A stretch of DNA of 64,000 nt, taken from positions 558,001 to 622,000 of the forward strand of contig NZ_JQNA01000001.1 in the NCBI RefSeq assembly GCF_000745015.1. Reading direction: 5' to 3'. The stretch is from Burkholderia sp. 9120 (GTDB lineage Bacteria > Pseudomonadota > Gammaproteobacteria > Burkholderiales > Burkholderiaceae). Of this stretch, positions 20,100-29,731 are shown one piece after another (position 1 is the first letter of the stretch; every line of letters begins with the position of its first letter). A model generated the notes under the pieces. That model was not told the DNA's origin. It saw only the letters and a program-made list of their open reading frames with translations, and ran no database searches. A program made the translations under genes and the position numbers.

Positions 20100-21239
20100 T
20101 TAGTTCAGCTGCGCGTGGAGCAGCGTCACGATGCGCTGCGCGTCGGACGAATTGTCCACCTGACCGTTCGCATCCAGCACGGCCACCTGCGTCACCGCGT
20201 CGCCCTTCGAGCGTACGTTGACGAGGAATTCCTGACCCGGCTTCTTCGCCGAATTGCCGCTGTAGAACAGCTTGCCGAACAGGCCTTCTTTCTTCAATTC
20301 CTGCATCGAGTCGGCGTAGCGCACGTAGTAGATGCCCTTTGCGCGATCGCGGTTGTCGACAGCGAAGTTGGTGCGGTCGAGCGCAAGGCCCACACGCAGC
20401 CAGGCACGGTCAAACGACTCCGGCAGGTCGAGCGTCGACGTGCCCGCGCTCTGGTCGATCGTGGCCGGTGCGACAGCCGGACGCGCATCGGTCAGCAGTT
20501 GCTTCGACTGCGCTTCGGTCAGGCCGAACTTCTGCATCAGCTTGGTGAGGAACAGCGCTTCAAGCGCCGGGTCACGCGGACGCTCTTCCCAACGCGACGA
20601 CGTCTTGTCCTGCCCCGTCAGCATTTCTTCCATCGCGCTGTGCGTGATCGAAATATCCGTGGTGTCCCCCGGTGCGCGCGACACGAGCGTGCGGAAGCTG
20701 TCGCGGGTACCCGACGAGTACGCGAAGTCGATCACCTTGCCGACCGTACGGCGGAACCAGTCGTCCGGAATATTGGCGCGGTTTTCCGCCCAGTCGGTCG
20801 TCATGATGCCGGTGGCCGGCGCGTCGGTTTTCAGCGCGAAGCCGTTTTCCTGCCAAAACTCCTGCAGTTGCGGCCACAGTTGTTCCGGCGAGCGGCCGTC
20901 GACCACCAGCCAGCGGCGATCGCCGTCGCGCTCGATATGCATGCCGAGCGGATCTTGCGCGCTCGGCTGACCTTCGGTGGCATTGCCCGCCGCCGTGATT
21001 GCGCGCGTCGGCGCGCCGCCCAGGGCCAGATTGGTCGGCGGCGCGACGTAGCGCTCGTCGGTCTTGGTGGTGCTGAGATCGTTCGGAACGGCGAGCGGCG
21101 GCGCGCTGCCGGCGCCCTTGTAGTTGACGCGGTCGGAAGCGAACCAGTCGTTCAGCGTGTCACAGCCGGCGAGCGTCACCAGGGCAAGCGCCAGCGCCGC
21201 CATGCGGGTTGCGTGGAGGGAAAGTGCGGAACGTTTCAT
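20100..21239 (-). CDS. bamC: Outer-membrane assembly lipoprotein BamC
   Basis: BamC (NlpB/DapX) is an accessory lipoprotein of the BAM complex. The 379-residue precursor has a signal peptide ending in lipobox LAGC with the lipidated Cys at residue 26. It has the BamC-like segments DRRWLVVDGRSPEQLWPQL and, in the second domain, ESFDRAWLRVGLALDR. The start is the ATG at 21237-21239 (MKRSALSLHA); the longer open frame upstream lacks a signal sequence. It lies just after dapA, as in E. coli. Confidence 0.94.
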   Translation of the reverse strand: MKRSALSLHATRMAALALALVTLAGCDTLNDWFASDRVNYKGAGSAPPLAVPNDLSTTKTDERYVAPPTNLALGGAPTRAITAAGNATEGQPSAQDPLGMHIERDGDRRWLVVDGRSPEQLWPQLQEFWQENGFALKTDAPATGIMTTDWAENRANIPDDWFRRTVGKVIDFAYSSGTRDSFRTLVSRAPGDTTDISITHSAMEEMLTGQDKTSSRWEERPRDPALEALFLTKLMQKFGLTEAQSKQLLTDARPAVAPATIDQSAGTSTLDLPESFDRAWLRVGLALDRTNFAVDNRDRAKGIYYVRYADSMQELKKEGLFGKLFYSGNSAKKPGQEFLVNVRSKGDAVTQVAVLDANGQVDNSSDAQRIVTLLHAQLN

Positions 21240-21369
21240 GAGGTCCTTCGTGATGCTGGAACGCGGTGCCTGGTTCTGTGTGCAGGGAACGTGGGCTGGA
21301 TCGACGTCGGTTAAGGGAGTGCCGGTAGCAGGCTTTCGTTGGCGCTGGTGGGTGCCGCGGTCGATCCGC

Positions 21370-22296
<927 letters not shown>

Positions 22297-22339
22297 GAAA
22301 CGCCATGAATTTGATCAGGTAAACCGCGATTGTAGCGGA

Positions 22340-22939
22340 TTAGCCAGCCAACTCGTAACAAGGCGGGGGTGCCGCCTGCGCGGGGTCGGCTGAACGCTCC
22401 GCCTCCAGAATTGCGCAGATGCGCTGGACGTAAGCCGGGCGCGGCTGCGCGAGAAAACCGTCTTGAAAAGCGACGACCCGGAGCCGGCCGCGCACGACCT
22501 CGAGCAGCTCGCCGGGCACGAGTAGAAACGCCGGATTAGAGGGTTTGCCGACGCGTTCGTTTCCTTGCGCGAAGGTCTCGTAAACCAGTACGCCACCCGG
22601 TGCGAGCGCATCCAACAACTGCGGAAACAGTGCGCGATGCAGATAGTTGGTCACGATCACGGCGGCGAATTTCGCGTTGCCGGGTAACGGCCAGGCGGCG
22701 CCTTCGAGGTCGGCCACGAACGGCGTGATCAGCGGCGCGTCGCGCATCGTGTCGAGCGCGGCCGCGTCGCGATCGACGGCGGTCACCGGATGCCCCAGCG
22801 ACGCAAAAAGCCGCGCATGCCGCCCCGCCCCCGACGCGACGTCGAGCACCGCGCCGCCCGCCGCGACCAGATGCGCCCAATGGCGCACCCAGCGCGACGG
22901 CTCGCCCAATCCATGCATGGCTGCGACGTGAGTGCTCAT
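22340..22939 (-). CDS. Class I SAM-dependent methyltransferase
   Basis: This 199-residue protein has a Rossmann-type SAM-binding motif I, AVLDVASGAGRHA at about 30-42. Motif II is PVTAVDRDAAAL, and a post-motif strand VIVTNYLHRALFPQL is present. It resembles the TehB/UbiE-like group, but the substrate is unknown. It lies between trpS and dapA, 15 bases from the trpS stop, and probably shares its transcript. Confidence 0.85.
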   Translation of the reverse strand: MSTHVAAMHGLGEPSRWVRHWAHLVAAGGAVLDVASGAGRHARLFASLGHPVTAVDRDAAALDTMRDAPLITPFVADLEGAAWPLPGNAKFAAVIVTNYLHRALFPQLLDALAPGGVLVYETFAQGNERVGKPSNPAFLLVPGELLEVVRGRLRVVAFQDGFLAQPRPAYVQRICAILEAERSADPAQAAPPPCYELAG

Positions 22940-22954
22940 CGGTTCGATGCCCGC

Positions 22955-24157
22955 TCAGTTGTACGACAGACCCATCGCCTCACGGACGTCGCGCATCGTT
23001 TCCGCGGCGAATCGGCGGGCTTTGTCGCAGCCGTCGGCGACGATCGCGCGCAACAGCGACGGGTCGTCCATGTACTTCTGGGCGCGCTCGAGCATGGGTT
23101 GCTGTTCGCGCAGAATCCCTTCGATCACCGGCTGCTTGCACTCGAGACAACCAATGCCCGCCGTCCGGCAACCCTGCTCGACCCACTGGTGCGTGGTGTC
23201 GTTCGTGTAGACCTGGTGCAGTTGCCAGACCGGGCACTTGTCCGGATCGCCCGGATCGGTGCGGCGCACGCGGGCCGGGTCGGTCGGCATGGTGCGGACT
23301 TTCTTCGCAATGGTTTCCGCGTCTTCGCGCAAACCGATCGTGTTGCCGTACGACTTCGACATCTTCTGGCCGTCGAGGCCCGGCATACGCGACGCCTCGG
23401 TCAGCATGGCCTGCGGCTCGACGAGGATGATCTTGCGCGAGCCTTCGAGATAGCCGAACAGACGCTCGCGATCGCTCATCGACAGGCTCTGCGATTCCTG
23501 CAACATGGCGCGCGCCTGTTCGAGCGCTTCGTCGTCGCCTTCCTGCTGATACGCGTTGCGCAGCTCGTGATAGAGCTTGGAGCGCTTGCCGCCGAGCTTT
23601 TTCGCGGCCTCGTTGGCCTTCACTTCGAAGCCCGGTTCGCGGCCGTACAGATAGTTGAAACGGCGAGCGATTTCGCGCGTCATTTCGACGTGCGGCACCT
23701 GATCTTCACCGACCGGCACCAGCGAGCCGCGATACAGCAGAATGTCCGCCGCCATCAGCACCGGATAGCCGAGAAAGCCGTAGGTGGACAGGTCCTTGTC
23801 CTTCAGTTTCTCCTGCTGCTCCTTGTAGGTCGGCACGCGTTCGAGCCAGCCGAGCGGCGTGCTCATGCCCAGCAACAGCGCCAGTTCCGCGTGCTCGGGC
23901 ACCTTGCTCTGGATGAACAGCGTAGCCTGCGCCGGATCGATGCCGGAAGCGAGCCAGTCGATCAGGACGTCCCACACGTTCTTCTCGATCACCTCGGGCG
24001 TTTCGTAGTGCGTGGTCAGCGCATGCCAGTCGACCACACAGAAGAAACACGGGTACTCGGATTGCAGCCGTACCCAGTTTTTCAGCACACCATGATAGTG
24101 GCCGAGGTGCAGCGATCCGGTGGGCCGCATGCCGGAAAAGATACGGTCTGGGAACAT
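22955..24157 (-). CDS. trpS: Tryptophanyl-tRNA synthetase
   Basis: TrpRS charges tRNA-Trp. The 400-residue class I enzyme has the HIGH-like motif GSLHLGHYHG at about 14-23 and KMSKSYGN around residue 236. GEDQVPHVEMTREIA in the catalytic core is also clear. At 400 residues it is longer than the E. coli enzyme (about 334) and includes an insertion with WQLHQVYTNDTTHQW and CLECKQP cysteines, as in many beta-proteobacteria. It starts 6 bases after the protease gene upstream. Confidence 0.97.
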   Translation of the reverse strand: MFPDRIFSGMRPTGSLHLGHYHGVLKNWVRLQSEYPCFFCVVDWHALTTHYETPEVIEKNVWDVLIDWLASGIDPAQATLFIQSKVPEHAELALLLGMSTPLGWLERVPTYKEQQEKLKDKDLSTYGFLGYPVLMAADILLYRGSLVPVGEDQVPHVEMTREIARRFNYLYGREPGFEVKANEAAKKLGGKRSKLYHELRNAYQQEGDDEALEQARAMLQESQSLSMSDRERLFGYLEGSRKIILVEPQAMLTEASRMPGLDGQKMSKSYGNTIGLREDAETIAKKVRTMPTDPARVRRTDPGDPDKCPVWQLHQVYTNDTTHQWVEQGCRTAGIGCLECKQPVIEGILREQQPMLERAQKYMDDPSLLRAIVADGCDKARRFAAETMRDVREAMGLSYN

Positions 24158-24163
24158 GGTTCT

Positions 24164-24826
24164 TTAAAAAAGCGAAACGAGTGGGGACATGATCGCCGTA
24201 ATCGCGCCGTAGCCAATATTCACGAGCGGATTCAGCCAGTAGCGCGACAGCGTGCCCGTCATCACCAATGCCATCACGATGAAGAAACCGTACGGCTCGA
24301 TTCGCGACAAGGCGATCGACTGGCGCGGCGGCAACAGCGCCAGCAGCACGCGGCCGCCGTCGAGCGGGGGCAGTGGGAACAGGTTCAGCACGCCGAGCAC
24401 GAGGTTGAAATAGACACCGGCTTTCGCCATACCGATGAAAAACGCCTCGTCGACATTCAGACCGAGCAGCGTCACGAACACGATGTACCACACCAGCGCC
24501 TGCACGAAATTGCACGCCGGCCCCGCCGCCGCGACCCACAGACTGCCCCAGCGCGGATTGCGCAGATTGCCGAAGGCGACCGGCACCGGCTTCGCGTAGC
24601 CGAACATGAACGCACCGCTGGTGGCGAAATACAGCAGCAACGGAATCGCGATCGTGCCGAGCGGGTCGATGTGCCGCATCGGATTGATGGAGACGCGGCC
24701 GAGCACGTACGCGGTGTTGTCGCCGAGCCAGCGCGCGACGTAGCCATGCGCGGCCTCATGCAGCGTGATGGCGAAAATCACCGGCAGCGCGTACACCGCA
24801 ATGGTTTGTATCAGGGAAGAATCCAT
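24164..24826 (-). CDS. Site-2-type intramembrane metalloprotease (peptidase M50)
   Basis: This 220-residue multi-spanning membrane protein has the zinc motif HEAAHGY at about 23-29 in the first hydrophobic helix. The second metal-binding motif NLFPLPPLDGGR lies near 153-164. It is the short form without PDZ domains, like those commonly found next to trpS and yciO. The substrate is not known. It runs directly into trpS. Confidence 0.93.
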   Translation of the reverse strand: MDSSLIQTIAVYALPVIFAITLHEAAHGYVARWLGDNTAYVLGRVSINPMRHIDPLGTIAIPLLLYFATSGAFMFGYAKPVPVAFGNLRNPRWGSLWVAAAGPACNFVQALVWYIVFVTLLGLNVDEAFFIGMAKAGVYFNLVLGVLNLFPLPPLDGGRVLLALLPPRQSIALSRIEPYGFFIVMALVMTGTLSRYWLNPLVNIGYGAITAIMSPLVSLF

Positions 24827-24873
24827 AACTCGCTATTGTAACAACGCGCTGGCGGGCGTCTGTCCGCTTTCCA

Positions 24874-25509
24874 TCATGCCGTTTCTTCGAGCCCGAACGG
24901 CGCGAGCGAGCCGCGCCCGGGCCGCACCAGCACCGGCGCCGCGCCGGTCAGGTCGATCACGGTCGACGGCTCGCAGATGCAGGGGCCGCCGTCGATCACC
25001 AGGTCCAGCTGTTTTTCCAGCCGCTCGCGGATTTCTTCCGGCTCGTTCAGCGGCTCGGTCTCGCCCGGCATGATCAGCGTGGAGCCGAGCAGCGGCTGGC
25101 CGAGTTCTTCGAGAATCGCCAGCGTGATCGCGTGATCCGGCACCCGCAGGCCAATGGTCTTGCGCGATGGGTGCGACAGGCGCCGCGGTACTTCTTTGGT
25201 GGCTTGCAGCACGAACACGTACGGACCCGGCGTCACCGATTTGATCAGCCGGTACTGGCGGTTGTCGACCATCGCGAAGTTCGCCAGTTCCGACAGGTCG
25301 CGCACCAGCAGCGACAGCAGTTGCTTTTCGTCGAGTCCGCGAATGCGGCGCAGACGCTCGACCGCGTCCTTGTCGTCGAGATGACAGGCAAGCGCGTAGC
25401 TCGAATCGGTCGGCAAGGCGACCACGCCGCCGTCTTTGATGATCTGCACGGCCTGTTTGACGAGGCGCGGCTGGGGATTGTCAGGATGAAGCCGGAAGTA
25501 TTGGGACAT
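24874..25509 (-). CDS. YciO/YrdC-domain protein (L-threonylcarbamoyladenylate synthase family)
   Basis: This 211-residue protein contains a single YrdC-like nucleotide-binding domain: VVALPTDSSYALAC at about 30-43, KQLLSLLVRDLSEL, and GLRVPDHAIT. It lacks the extra C-terminal domain of Sua5. It looks most like YciO, whose relation to threonylcarbamoyl-adenosine synthesis is weaker than that of TsaC. It lies in the conserved trpH-yciO neighbourhood. The 257-base gap to the PHP gene (25510-25766) shows no gene. Confidence 0.9.
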   Translation of the reverse strand: MSQYFRLHPDNPQPRLVKQAVQIIKDGGVVALPTDSSYALACHLDDKDAVERLRRIRGLDEKQLLSLLVRDLSELANFAMVDNRQYRLIKSVTPGPYVFVLQATKEVPRRLSHPSRKTIGLRVPDHAITLAILEELGQPLLGSTLIMPGETEPLNEPEEIRERLEKQLDLVIDGGPCICEPSTVIDLTGAAPVLVRPGRGSLAPFGLEETA

Positions 25510-25766
25510 GATCGCTAACTGTGGCTACTTGGGGACGCGCGGAATCCACGGGAACACGTCGTGGAAACCACGTTGGAAAGCGCGGCTGAGTTGCGAAATG
25601 CGGGTTGCAAGCGAAGGGCGGACTGAGGATCGGACGACCGCGCCGGCGGAGGAAGCGAACAGTGCAGCGAACAACGCAGTGAACAGCGCGGCGAACCGCG
25701 GAACCGGACGGCAGCGCACCCGGGCCGGCTCTCGCGGACGACGTGCCGCCAGGGCACGGCGCGCGA

Positions 25767-26597
25767 TCACAGCCAGCGTTCCCAGACGGGCTTGAGGTCG
25801 GAAGGCAGCGGCGGCAGCGTGCCGAGGTCGACGCGGCCTTCGCCGGGTGCGTGGAAATCGGACCCGCGCGATGCCTCGAAACCGAAGCGGCGCGCGACGT
25901 CCGCATATTCGCGGTACTGATCGGGCGTGTGGCTGCCGGTCACCACTTCGATCGCCTTGCCGCCAAGATCGATGAATTCGGCGAAAAACGCGTCGAATTC
26001 GACCGGCGAGTACTCGTAGCGACCCGGATGCGCGACCACGGCCTCGCCGCCGGCGGCCTGGATCCAGCCGACCGCATGGCTCAGCCTGGCCCAGCGGTGC
26101 GGCACGAAGCCCGCCTTGCCGTCGCCGAGATAGCGGGTGAAGACGTCTTGTGTGGAAGTGCAATAACCGCTTTCGACCATGAAGCGTGCGAAATGCGTGC
26201 GCGAAATCATGTCCGGGTTCGACACGTATTTGAGCGCGCCTTCGTAGGCATTCGGCACGCCGAGCGTGGCGAGTTGTTCGCCGATCGCTTCGGCGCGCGC
26301 GGCGCGCCCGCTGCGGGTGCGCGCGAGACCGTCGATCAGGATCGAACTGGTCGGATCGATACCCAGCCCGACGATGTGCACCGTGCGCGACGCCCACGTC
26401 ACTGAAATCTCGACGCCGCTCAGGTACTTCATGCCGAGCGCCTCAGCCGTGCTGCGCGCTTCGCGCTGGCCGCCCAGTTCGTCGTGATCGGTCAGCGCCC
26501 ACAGCGTCACGCCGCCCGCGTGCGCGCGGCGCGCGACGTCGGCCGGCGCGAATTGGCCGTCGGAAACGGTGGAGTGACAGTGGAGGTCGGCGTTCAT
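25767..26597 (-). CDS. PHP-domain phosphoesterase (RNase AM / TrpH-YciV-like)
   Basis: This 276-residue PHP protein starts MNADLHCHSTVSDGQ, with the metal-binding DLHCHS and ALTDHDELGG motifs. EVVTGSHTPDQYREY and RGSDFHAPGEGRVDLG complete the trinuclear metal site. Family members hydrolyse 3',5'-nucleoside bisphosphates and trim the 5' ends of rRNAs and small RNAs. The ATG at 26595-26597 is preferred to one four codons upstream. It is the first gene of the probable trpH-yciO-M50-trpS unit. Confidence 0.9.
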   Translation of the reverse strand: MNADLHCHSTVSDGQFAPADVARRAHAGGVTLWALTDHDELGGQREARSTAEALGMKYLSGVEISVTWASRTVHIVGLGIDPTSSILIDGLARTRSGRAARAEAIGEQLATLGVPNAYEGALKYVSNPDMISRTHFARFMVESGYCTSTQDVFTRYLGDGKAGFVPHRWARLSHAVGWIQAAGGEAVVAHPGRYEYSPVEFDAFFAEFIDLGGKAIEVVTGSHTPDQYREYADVARRFGFEASRGSDFHAPGEGRVDLGTLPPLPSDLKPVWERWL

Positions 26598-26706
26598 CGT
26601 CGTATTCAAAGGGATCTACGACTATTTTACTGCAACGCAGTAAGTGGGCGCAGCGCTATCTCGTGGGCGGGATGCCTCGCCGCCTACGCCCTTGCGCCCT
26701 CACGCC

Positions 26707-27591
26707 CTACGCGCAGAAGCCCTCGATCAGCGCGGCGACCTGCTCCGGCTGGTCGTGGTGCACCATGTGCCCCGCTTCGTCGATGATCTTTTCCCGCCAG
26801 TTCGGGAACGCCTGAAAACGCGCCTTGAATTCGTCGAGCGGTATCTCGCCGGCAATCTGCGCGAGCGTCGGCGAACCGGCGGCCTCGACATGCAGCACCT
26901 TCGCGCTCACCTTGCGCCAGACCGCCATCACTTCATCCAGGCGGTACAGCGTCGGGCCGCGCAGCTTGTGCGCCGGATCGGCGAGCAACATGAAGCGCCC
27001 TTCGCCATCCGGCTTCGACCAGTGCTGGGCGAGAAACTGTGCGCGCTGCGGCGCGAGCCGCGGATTGGTCTTGATCAGGCGCGCGGCGACGTCGTCGAGC
27101 GACGCGTAGCGCTTCAGTTGCGGCGGATCGCGCAAGTCGTCGAGCCAGTTGCGCAAGCGCTTCGGTGCTTGCGCCGCGTGCGACGGCGCGAGTCCGAAGC
27201 CCTCCAGGTCGACCACCCGCCGCACCCGCTCCGGCCGAACACCCGCGTACAGGCACACGATATTGGCGCCCATGCTGTGGCCGACGAGATTCACCTCGCC
27301 GGTCGGCGCGTAGTGATCGAGCAGCGCGTCGAGATCGGCGAGATAGTCCTGCACCCAGTAGTTGCCGCCGCCCTGCTCCGCGACCGGCCAGTCCGACAGG
27401 CCGAAGCCGCGCATGTCGGGCGCGATCACCTGCCAGTCGCCGCCCAGCGCGTCGACGACGAACTGGAACGACGCCGCCACGTCCATCCAGCCGTGCAGCA
27501 TGAACAGGATCGGCGCGTCCGGATTGCCCCAGCGGCGCACATGCAGACGGATGCCGCGCACAGCGACGAATTCAGACTGGGAGGTGGTCAT
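26707..27591 (-). CDS. Alpha/beta hydrolase
   Basis: This 294-residue alpha/beta-hydrolase-fold protein has an oxyanion motif FMLHGWMD at about 31-38 and the nucleophile elbow VGHSMGAN (Ser about 107). A C-terminal EAGHMVHHDQPEQV supplies the catalytic His. The substrate is unknown. It stands on its own between the PHP gene and the DUF455 gene, with about 110 and 246 bases on the two sides. Confidence 0.9.
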   Translation of the reverse strand: MTTSQSEFVAVRGIRLHVRRWGNPDAPILFMLHGWMDVAASFQFVVDALGGDWQVIAPDMRGFGLSDWPVAEQGGGNYWVQDYLADLDALLDHYAPTGEVNLVGHSMGANIVCLYAGVRPERVRRVVDLEGFGLAPSHAAQAPKRLRNWLDDLRDPPQLKRYASLDDVAARLIKTNPRLAPQRAQFLAQHWSKPDGEGRFMLLADPAHKLRGPTLYRLDEVMAVWRKVSAKVLHVEAAGSPTLAQIAGEIPLDEFKARFQAFPNWREKIIDEAGHMVHHDQPEQVAALIEGFCA

Positions 27592-27735
27592 GAGCGGCTC
27601 GCCCGAAAAAAGAATGGTCGTTCGATTATAACGAGATAGCGGGATTATGCGCGGGGCATGGGTTGGAAGAAGCGCTCGGGGATGTGGCGGTGGCGGCTGG
27701 GATTGCCAGCGGGGTTGGCGGCGGCGGCGTCGCCG

Positions 27736-27831
27736 TGATTGCCTGCGGCGTTGTTGGCAAGGTTGCTGGCGCAGTTGCCTACGCAGTTGTCTGCGTGGTT
27801 GTTGGCGTAGCTGCCGGTAAGGCTGCCGGCT
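27736..27831. repeat. Degenerate 12-bp tandem repeat, eight units
   Basis: Eight consecutive 12-base units with the pattern nnGTTGnnnGCG occupy 27736-27831, for example GCGTTGTTGGCA, AGGTTGCTGGCG, CAGTTGCCTACG and TGGTTGTTGGCG. They start right after the DUF455 stop codon (27838-27840, minus) and fill most of the intergenic gap. Both strands are open: the minus strand would encode a tetrapeptide repeat (NCVG NCAS NLAN NAAG). I see no proof that it is translated. Confidence 0.6.
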
Positions 27832-27837
27832 TCACCG

Positions 27838-28851
27838 TCAGCCCTCCGCCTCAAGCCGCTCTGTCAACACCACCGCTTCCGCAGACGACCCCGAACTCGC
27901 ATCGAGCCCCGCCAGCGCCGTCAGCGCGGCTAGCTCCGCCTCATCGAAACCGGCCTCGCGGCGCGCTTCGAAATTGAACGGACCGCGTAATTTCGGTGCG
28001 TGATACTGGTCGGCAAGGCGCGCGTAGGTCTCATGCGGATCGAGCGCCCCGCCCTCGCACAAATGACGGAACCAGCGGTTGCCGATCAGTACATGGCCAA
28101 TCTCGTCGCGCAGGATCACATCGAGAATCGCTGCCGATGCCTGATCGCCCGCCTGCTGCAGTCGCGCGCGGATCGGCGGCGACGCGTCGAGGCCACGCGC
28201 CTCGAGGGTGCGCGGCACCAGCGCCATGCGCGCCAGCACGTCGCCGCGCGTGCGCTCGCACATGTCCCACAGGCCGTCGTGCGCGGGAAAATCGCCGTAC
28301 ACGTGGCCGTATTCCGCGAGACGCGCGCTCAGCAGCGAGAAGTGATACGCCTCTTCGGCGGCGACTTTGAGCCAGTCGACGTAAAACGCGGCCGGCATGC
28401 CGGAAAAGCGCCAGACGGCGTCGAGCGCGAGATTGATCGCGTTGAATTCGATGTGCGCGAGCGCATGCAGCAGAACGGCGCGACCTTGCGGCGATTGCAT
28501 GCTGCGCCGCTTCAACTGACGCGGATCGACCAGTTCGGGCCGCGCGGGACGGCCCGGCAAGCCCTCGGGCTCGGTGAGTTCGAGGTGCGCGGAGCAAGTG
28601 GCGCGGCCTTCGAGCACGTCGGTGTAAAGCGTGCGAGCGGCTGCGGCCTTGATCACAGGATCGGCTTCGCGCAGCGCGGCAAGCGCCGCGGTGCGCGCGC
28701 AATACGCCAGAACGCCGACGCATGCCTCGCCGGCCTCCGGAGCACCGTCATGAGCCGCAGACGGTGCACCAGACGACTGAGCGGGCACCAAACCCGGTGA
28801 AACCAGCGGAATGGACGAAGCAGACAAAGCGGACGAGGCGGCAAACATCAT
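27838..28851 (-). CDS. DUF455 family ferritin-like protein
   Basis: This 337-residue protein belongs to the ferritin-like DUF455 family. Likely di-iron ligands are visible in HALAHIEFNAINLALD, AAEEAYHFSLL and LRDEIGHVLIGNRWF, spaced as in four-helix di-iron proteins. Its reaction is unknown. The start is taken at the ATG at 28849-28851 (MMFAASSALSAS); the frame stays open to 28953, so the start is uncertain. It is divergent from the gamma-carbonic anhydrase gene, with a 291-base gap (28852-29142) that holds a TTTACAAT-like promoter element near 28960 on plus. Confidence 0.85.
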   Translation of the reverse strand: MMFAASSALSASSIPLVSPGLVPAQSSGAPSAAHDGAPEAGEACVGVLAYCARTAALAALREADPVIKAAAARTLYTDVLEGRATCSAHLELTEPEGLPGRPARPELVDPRQLKRRSMQSPQGRAVLLHALAHIEFNAINLALDAVWRFSGMPAAFYVDWLKVAAEEAYHFSLLSARLAEYGHVYGDFPAHDGLWDMCERTRGDVLARMALVPRTLEARGLDASPPIRARLQQAGDQASAAILDVILRDEIGHVLIGNRWFRHLCEGGALDPHETYARLADQYHAPKLRGPFNFEARREAGFDEAELAALTALAGLDASSGSSAEAVVLTERLEAEG

Positions 28852-29142
28852 GGCAAGCGGATCGGCAGACGGACAGGTGATCGGAACGACGGACGACAAT
28901 GGCAAAGCAACGGGCCAAGCGCGCTTCGACGCACTCAGGCACCCCAACCACACAACCGTTTACAATACTCGATTCGACAATCCAGCGCGCCCACCGCGCT
29001 GGCGAAGCGGCACGAGCCGGGCAAACCCGGCATGCCAGAAGGCTTGCGGCCCATCCAGCGCGCGCAGCGACCGATCAACAGCAACGATGCATGGGACCGG
29101 CGTCAGCGCGAACGCGCCAACGCCGGCCCGACAGGAGACACT

Positions 29143-29667
29143 GTGACCATTTACAAGCTCGGCGACGCCGCCCCGACCATCCACGAAAGCGTGTTCGTCG
29201 CGGATTCGGCGAACATCATCGGCAATGTGACGCTCGAGGCCAATGCCAGCGTCTGGTTCGGCGCGACGCTTCGGGGCGACAACGAGCCGATCACGATCGG
29301 CACCGGCAGCAACGTGCAGGAGAACTCGGTGCTGCACACCGACCCCGGTTTTCCGCTCACCATCGAGCAGAACGTCACGATCGGCCATCAGGTCATGCTG
29401 CACGGCTGCACGATCAAGGAAGGCTCGCTGATCGGAATTCAGGCGGTGGTCTTGAATGGTGCGGTAATCGGCCGCAACTGTCTGGTCGGAGCGGGCGCCA
29501 TCGTCACCGAGGGCAAAGTGTTTCCCGACAATTCGCTGATTCTCGGCGCGCCCGCCAAAGTGGTGCGCGAACTGAACGAAACGGATATCGCCAATATGCA
29601 GCGCGGCACGGCAAGCTATGCCGAACGCCGCGAGTATTTCAAGGCGCAGCTCGTGCGCATCGGCTAA
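29143..29667 (+). CDS. Gamma-carbonic anhydrase family hexapeptide-repeat protein
   Basis: This 174-residue left-handed beta-helix protein of the YrdA/PaaY type begins at a GTG (29143) with AGGAGA 4-9 bases upstream. The hexapeptide repeats (GNVTLEANASVWFGAT, IGRNCLVGAGAIVTE) and the metal-ligand histidines of TIGHQVMLHGC are clear. Whether it has carbonic anhydrase activity cannot be judged. It is followed 64 bases later by hslO in the same direction and probably cotranscribed. Confidence 0.92.
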   Translation: MTIYKLGDAAPTIHESVFVADSANIIGNVTLEANASVWFGATLRGDNEPITIGTGSNVQENSVLHTDPGFPLTIEQNVTIGHQVMLHGCTIKEGSLIGIQAVVLNGAVIGRNCLVGAGAIVTEGKVFPDNSLILGAPAKVVRELNETDIANMQRGTASYAERREYFKAQLVRIG

Positions 29668-29731
29668 TCAGCCGGAGCGCGCGGCGCGCAAGGCGCGGCA
29701 TCAGGCCGCGTCATTCGACCGAGGAAAAGTT

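Noticed and set aside
22790..24841. 683-codon plus-strand open frame
   Set aside because: It is antisense to trpS and the M50 protease; arginine/histidine-rich shadow.
27736..27831. Possible CRISPR array
   Set aside because: The units are contiguous, degenerate and 12 bases long, with no spacers and no cas genes nearby.
27663..27977. 104-codon plus-strand frame over the 12-base repeat
   Set aside because: It is driven by the repeat and runs into the DUF455 gene antisense; no start signal.
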